This document shows, in pieces, positions 58,370 through 64,000 of a stretch of DNA of 64,000 nt; the stretch's first letter is position 1, and each line of letters begins with the position of its first letter. The notes under the pieces were generated by a model. The model saw nothing but the letters and a program-made list of their open reading frames with translations, did no database searches and was not told the origin of the DNA. The position numbers and the translations under genes were made by a program. The stretch lies in the NCBI GenBank assembly GCA_024220505.1, contig JAKZZE010000009.1, forward strand, positions 1,374,001 to 1,438,000. Direction: 5' to 3'. Source of the stretch: Rhizopus arrhizus. Taxonomy: Eukaryota > Mucoromycota > Mucoromycetes > Mucorales > Rhizopodaceae.

Positions 58370-59484
58370 AAAAAGGACAACATAATGTAATGGTGCATTA
58401 CAATTTGAGAAGGATAAAAAAAGCATTATTTTCCCCTTCTCATCTCTACAATTCCCACTTAACGTTCTTTTTTTCTGTACAGTTCTATATCTTCATTTTT
58501 TTACATCTTATATATAACATTTTGTAAACAAAAAATCTTCAAATAAATTTCAATCAAAAAAAGAAGCAAAATTTATTACGATGTCTATATTTGGCTGTTT
58601 GCTATTGCGTGTATAAATTGTTAAATAGCAAGAACTGCTGCAAATGACGAAGAATTCTAACAATTTGCAGTAGCAGAACGTGAAAGTCCAACAAGCTCAA
58701 ACATACTCCGACACTTAAATTATTTGCAGTGATTTAGAATATTTTTTACGTGTTTTTTAATTACAAATAAACGCGAACTTTTTGAATATTATGTCTCAGT
58801 AGAGTGCAAACTTCAAGGCGAATCCATCATGAGCCATAATTCTTTTTATTTCTCACATAAATTGTCTTGTTGCATGGGAAAGAAATGGACAATAAACAAT
58901 TGAATAAAATGCACTCAGTACCAAGATGTTTATAAATTCAAAATATGAAATTAAAAAATGGTATCAAGATTGTATTTAAATTAGGATTGATTGAGTATCT
59001 TTAGCTGTAAAAGATGTTCTAAATATTTAAAGCTTAATGTGAAATGAATATCAAAGCTGCTTGCTTCACTTTTTGAATTAAATGGTGTATGTCAAGAAGT
59101 GTTTTTACAATAAAGAGAATAACATCAAGAGCATACTATACAGCTGAATCATGTCCCCCCCCCCTTCTTCATTTTTTCTTTTTATTTTATCTTCCTATAT
59201 TTTACACAATGAACATTGCAGGACTTAACGATTTTCTTCAAAGAAATGCATAATTAGCTAAGTAAACAAGGTTCAATACTTTTTTTAAGCTTTAACTCAT
59301 TTAACCTGTATATTTAATGATTACGTAGCTTTTTTAAGCATAACATTCACAAGGCTTCTGTATTGTCTCTTGCGTTTTTAAGGAAAAACTAAATAGAGAA
59401 AAAAGGAAGGAATTTTATTTGTTGAAAAAAAATACCCCCCGTCTGTTTAGTAATTTTCTCTCTTTTTCAATTCTTTCTCTTTTT
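58370..59484. other. Intergenic with a C-run
   Basis: No gene was seen in 1.1 kb. An uninterrupted run of about ten C lies near 59155-59164. A 15-bp match to the sequence across the DIRS left insertion boundary (AATGAACATTGCAGG) lies at 59208-59222. Confidence 0.4.
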
Positions 59485-60578
59485 ATGAGTCAAATTCTTG
59501 AACGTATTGAGCCTTTACTTTTAAAACTAGAAGGCTTTATTCTAGCTATTGCTGCTGACGTTCCTACAGAAACTGATTGGGCTCAGTCTTCTTATGGATC
59601 TTGGTAATTAGAAATACAAAAAAATCATTTGTAGTACAAAAGCGCGCTTGTTAGTTAAAGCTTTTTTTTTAGGTACAACGATCCTAGACAACATGGCCTT
59701 GAGTTATTGTTCTTGGCAACATTTTATGCTTCAATAACGTTTATTCTCTTTCGTCGTGTATTAAAACCAGGAAAAAGACATTACAAATTACTTACTGAAT
59801 TTCAACCACCAAAAAAAGCTTCTTTAACTGAAAAGGGTATGACTATTGCACTGGCTTCTTCACTTTCCTTGACATTGATTCACAAGATCATTCGAAATCG
59901 AGTATGGTTCATGCTTCAACCTTGCCATATCAGTGGTCTTCTGCTTGTGTTTGCATTATTATATCCAAACAAGCAATCGCCTCTTCCTCATATTTTGTTC
60001 AACATTTACTTGCATCTTCAATGGGGAGCTTTAGCTGCACTTGCATTCCCTGATTTAAGAGAGCACTCATTGATTGGTGAAACTTTTAATTTCTTTGCTG
60101 GTAAGAAAACAAAAAAGTTTAAAACATAGACAAGTATATATTTATATTTTCTGTAGAACATGTTTTATTACTTATTGTACCAATTTATATGATTTATAGT
60201 CGTCGTTATGTAGTCTTACCTAAATCAAAAGAAATTCTGTTTTTATCATTTTTCAGCTATTGCTTCTTCCATACGCCTGTTCTCCATACACTCTCACTGA
60301 CATCTGGGTTTAACTTGAATTATATGTGGACACCTCCACCAAGTAAGAGAAGAGAAAATGAATTGACAATGTTTAATATGATATTAGTTAAATTACTTTT
60401 AGATCTTGGACCATCTTACAGAATTGTTATGTATGGTGTAGCATTCATTTTAAAATTCATTACTCGCTTTATTTGTGTAGAAACAATACTTACCCTCATG
60501 TCTCGCAAACAACTTCAATCTCGCAAAAACAGCAATAACAATAGTCAGATCCATAAAAAATCAAAAAAGATCAATTAA
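59485..60578 (+). CDS. TMEM164-like multi-pass membrane protein
   Basis: Three exons (59485-59603, 59673-60100, 60157-60578) encode about 322 residues with six to seven membrane segments. The family's landmarks are present: MLQPCHISGLLLV, IYLHLQWGALAALAFPDL, EHVLLLIVPIYMIYSRRY, and FFHTPVLHTLSLTSGFNLNYM with conserved histidines. Mammalian TMEM164 has been described as an acyltransferase acting on ether phospholipids, with a cysteine and histidine implicated; the QPCH motif here keeps both. Fungal function is not established. The C-terminus is basic and Asn/Lys-rich. Confidence 0.75.
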
Positions 60579-62293
60579 ATGGCATTCATCCTCCCCTCTT
60601 TATTTTTTACAATAGAAAAAAAGAAAAAATCTGTTCTAGTACACACTTTGTTTATTGTTATAAATGATTAGGAGAATAGAGAATGCGTAAAGAAAGAAAC
60701 CTTATTTGATCTATAAAGGGATTTGTCCATGAAACCATAACTTTTTATTGGACTGTATGGTTTGTGCAATTTTGCATCAAGACCAAGCGTGTGTTATTGT
60801 TTATTTCATTTTGTGTAACTATTCAACCCGCAAAATTGAAGTCAAAAACCAATATACTGCGGTAACGGTTGGGTAGCATGCAAATCTTGTCATTTAGCAA
60901 ATGATTGTTTCCAAAAGGTGTGAAAATCACACGCGAAAACAGAGAAGAGTAATTTTTCATCTTTTCATTTACTTTTTGGAAACACAAAAAAAAGTGAGCT
61001 CTTTAAGTAAAACAAAGAGATTATTTTTAGAACCAATTTTTGAAAACTCAATGTTCCTTATCTGCTCCTTGAAATTTCGTTTCGTTGCCAACGAACCATA
61101 CATACCATTTAGTCATGCTAATGATTTTGCAAACGAATTACAAAATTTTCTTTTTATATTTTTAATGTTTTGAAAAAAATAAAAAGGAAGAGAGGACCAA
61201 TGGTCATCATTAGGCATCATCACTGAGACAAATAGGTGTACTATAGATATGTGTTTTTGGACTTGGTTACTGACTCGTTAATAGTTTGATAGTGGTATCA
61301 TTTTTAAAGCCAAAAGAAATGCTTTGATGTCCCCGTAACTTTCTAATTTAGCACAAATTTCCTTTGAAATATTTAATGCTCCTTTACCCTCAAACATAGT
61401 AATCTCCACACTGTTTTGTTCTTTTTTACGTTATAAAACCATCAACATTATGATAGTACGTGACATTATAACACAAAGTCTGAGTTGTCGTATTTACCTC
61501 ATTAAATACTTATTATTCGTATGAGATTACTCAGATCTTATATAAGAAATAACAAGTACTGAATACATAATATTACTTGTTACATATTCCTTAAAAGCTC
61601 ATATACAATGTTTATATTCTTCAAGCTCAATACTAAAATTGACCTTGAACTCACTTCGGTCCCTGAATAATTTCATTTCCTATATAAAGGCGTAGTTTGA
61701 TTAAATGGGTTCTCTCTCTCGTCTTGAAATCTAATAAAGAGGTTACATAGAGACTCATTCACTAGTTTTCAAGTACTATTTCCTTTCTTTTTTCTCACTT
61801 TATTATCTGCAAATATCTCATGAGTGCTTGACAGACACTAAACTAAATATTTAAAAACTTTCAAATAGCGCTCAAGTAACAATTTCTCAATTATAAGCAT
61901 CTATTCTATACATCTTATTCACTTTTTGAACTTTTGAAAGATGATAATTTTAGGACAAATCAAAATTTCTTGCTCTATAAATACAAATGAATGTAGAAAA
62001 AAAAAAGATGTTTTTGGCTTTGTCCATGATTATAGAGCTATATCTAAACGACATTTATATCTTATAAGTTTTCCATCAGAGATAGATTCTAATTTTCTTT
62101 TTTTTTTTGCATTTATATAGAAACTAAACTATTTGCTCTTAACCTTTTATAAAAGCATAAATCAGGAATAAATTTGATCAGTAAGCTTCTGTTGAAAGGT
62201 ATATGTATTACAGAGACAGTTGCCATGGTATTAGTTGGTAAATCTTCACGCTTGCTAATTTTTCATTTCGCTTAGATTTCATCCTTTTTTCAG
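60579..62293. other. Long intergenic region, no gene seen
   Basis: 1.7 kb of AT-rich DNA. A 90-codon frame at 60901-61173 has leader-like, low-complexity composition and no recognised family. Confidence 0.4.
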
Positions 62294-62717
62294 GTAAAAT
62301 ATACATCAGAATTACTCATAGACGATTGTGAGTGGCCAGACATTACAAAACAGACACTATATCTTTCAAACTTCTATTCAAGGTCTCTACCACCAATAGA
62401 GATTCGGTATACAGTTGATATGAACTTAATGGATAGAATCATTATGTATTATTTCTCTGTCAACAAAATTGGAGATTTTTTAAACTTGTATTTATTTATA
62501 AAGTTCATTTGAGCGCGTGATGTTTGTTACAACCATTCTCCTGAACCTGTTCGATTTCATAAAGAAAGGACAAGAAATAAGAAATCTCTTTGAGCTCAAG
62601 GATGAAAAAGGGTCAGTGAAACAATGTCTGAATGACAACCTTCTTATCGTTTCTGGAGTCAACCCACAAGAAGCTGACAATGTAGAGGATGAGAATGTAG
62701 AGGTTGAGAACGAGTAG
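62294..62717 (+). pseudogene. Orphan coding fragments, unknown
   Basis: After a good acceptor (TTTTTTCAG at 62285-62293) an open stretch reads VKYTSELLIDDCEWPDITKQ, IEIRYTVDMNLMDRII and NKIGDFLN, and stops at ~62509. A second frame (62517-62717) reads TILLNLFDFIKKGQEIRNLF and ends in acidic residues (VEDENVEVENE). The composition is protein-like, but no upstream exon with a start fits. The family is not recognised. It may be the 3' part of a decayed gene or a real gene whose first exon is missed. Confidence 0.3.
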
Positions 62718-63405
62718 CTGTATGCAGCTGAAATGGGTCTAGTTCGAATAGGATAGAGCATAGGATTGGCCAGCGAAAGGATCCAAGGCGGAAGGAGGAG
62801 GGCAATTGCACGATTTGAACAAGGAATTTCTTTAAAAAGCTTAAAAGAAGCAGCAGATGAGTATTGATAGTCATAGGTATTTGAAGTGGGCTGTGTATGC
62901 TTATTCATGAATGCCTCGGAATAAAGTTTCCTTGGTCACGCAAAAAGAAAAGCTGTTGAACCACAACTTGTTTCTTAAATCGCAAGATTCAACAATTAAT
63001 CATCGTAATTTAGCCACAATTACTTTTTGTTTGTATCTACACAAGCAAATTAGAAAGTCTGTATTAATTCTTGAAATTACAAAAACAAACATCTGAGTGG
63101 GAATGATCTTTTCATATCCATAAAAGCGCTCTATCTAAAAGGGAGGAAAGAAAAGCCAGGTTGAAATCCTGATGAAAGCTATGGACATCCTGACTCATGT
63201 TATCCTATTAGTCTAAGTTTATTTCTTTTTTTTTCCCATATTCTTTAGTTAATATTGCCAGATAAGGGAAGTAACAAGATTAGTGCTTTTTTGCGCCGAG
63301 GTTTGAAGTCTCTTGTTTCAACTTGCCCAAAGTTGGAGTAACAGTCAATACCAAGGAACTGAAGCGCTTGGCACTAAGTCTTGGACAATTTTTTTTCTTG
63401 TAACT

Positions 63406-63442
<37 letters not shown>

Positions 63443-63747
63443 TATTAAATTCATTAATGATCAGCCTAAAGTATGTATTTTTTTTATGAATAGCATGCTG
63501 CCCATAATGCGTTTTTATTAATTCACTCCCTCATTTTTCTATCCAAGATGTAGTACAAACATGTTGTTTTTGGATTCTTTTCAGACGAAGCAGGGTCATT
63601 TTTTTTTTTTTTTTTTTTACTGCGGTCATATTCGCTCCCAAATAAACATACACAGACGTGATTTTGTGTAATGTTGAAAAGCATATAAAATGAAGGTCAA
63701 TTTTCTTAAATTTTTTTTTGTCGATCCTTTTCATTTATTTTAAAAAA
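62718..63747. other. Intergenic with long A and T runs
   Basis: No gene was called in 1 kb. Homopolymers of 28 A (near 63411-63439) and about 20 T (near 63599-63619) stand out. Short protein-like pieces on the plus strand around 62760-62870 (GLASERIQGGRRAIARFEQG) may continue the orphan fragments. Confidence 0.35.
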
Positions 63748-64000
63748 ATGCCATCAGAAAAAGAAGCCTGCTCTGTGTCCATCGAACTTTTACCAGAATT
63801 TGGCTGGTCTATTAACGGCCAACCTGTTTATGGTCCTGGATCAGTATTTCAAGGTATTGTTCATAAAGATGTCTTGAACAAAATATAATTGACATTTAAA
63901 TATTAGGTTACGTGAAAGTAAAGTGTTTAGAAAACATACCACTTGAAAGCATTCGAGTTGCTTTTTATGCTGTTGAAACCATACCTCCTTTTGACATCCA
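63748..64000 (+). CDS. Arrestin-like protein, 5' part only
   Basis: Exon 1 (63748-63853) and the start of exon 2 (from 63907) encode SVSIELLPEFGWSINGQPVY, GPGSVFQGYVKVKCLENIPL and ESIRVAFYAVETIPPFDI before the window ends. A beta-strand-rich start, then G-S-x-x-x-G-x-V and I-R-V-x-F, is the N-terminal arrestin-domain pattern of fungal alpha-arrestins, which recruit Rsp5-type ubiquitin ligases to membrane transporters. The C-terminal PY motifs, if any, are outside the window, so the assignment rests on the first ~65 residues. Confidence 0.6.

Overview
The window looks like chromosomal DNA of an early-diverging filamentous fungus, most likely a Mucorales-type Mucoromycota. This rests on AT-rich intergenic DNA, many 45-90 nt GT-AG introns, intronless core-histone genes with C-ending codons, a DIRS-type tyrosine-recombinase retrotransposon, and several decayed members of what looks like an expanded mucoralean gene family. 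No species is claimed. Exon boundaries were worked out by hand from reading frames and splice signals.

Layout. 0-40 kb is an ordinary gene-rich arm: a truncated tetraspan membrane protein; two tandem small paralogous proteins of unknown function; a kinase-fold protein with a degenerate catalytic loop; a coiled-coil protein; mitochondrial ribosomal proteins uL11m and uL13m flanking a haem-peroxidase-type fatty-acid dioxygenase; a TPR-like protein resembling Rrn11; RNA polymerase subunit Rpb6; an alpha/beta-hydrolase fused to a tyrosine phosphatase; an F-box/LRR protein; a UBA-ZnF-UBX protein; a P5B-type P-type ATPase with a secreted-type Cys-rich N-terminus; a CTL/Pns1 choline-transporter-like protein; Rpb9; a small coiled-coil protein; a Cti6-like PHD protein; a VC0807-like membrane protein; an SDR oxidoreductase; and cytosolic ribosomal protein uL15.

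39.6-58.4 kb is a histone region: a divergent H2B/H2A pair, a divergent H4/H3 pair, and a second H2A/H2B pair in the opposite orientation. The two H2A/H2B pairs are almost identical in coding sequence. The spaces between the pairs hold mobile and decaying DNA: a structurally complete DIRS retrotransposon (45.82-50.09 kb), a 0.2-kb miniature relative of it (56.43-56.63 kb), a further terminal fragment (41.13 kb), broken IS630/Tc1-type transposase sequences, and three broken copies of the expanded family, one showing a PD-(D/E)XK-like motif.

58.4-64 kb holds a TMEM164-like membrane protein, a long stretch with no convincing gene apart from orphan coding fragments, and the start of an arrestin-like gene.

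The points most worth following up are the DIRS element (perfect inverted repeats, an internal complementary region that explains both ends, an ATGA gag/pol junction, and one frame open for 1,299 codons), its miniature derivative, the apparent homogenisation of the histone pairs, a 7-nt micro-exon in RPB6, the hydrolase-phosphatase fusion, and the P5B ATPase with an unusual N-terminus, a changed TM4 motif and an apparent 1-nt frameshift.
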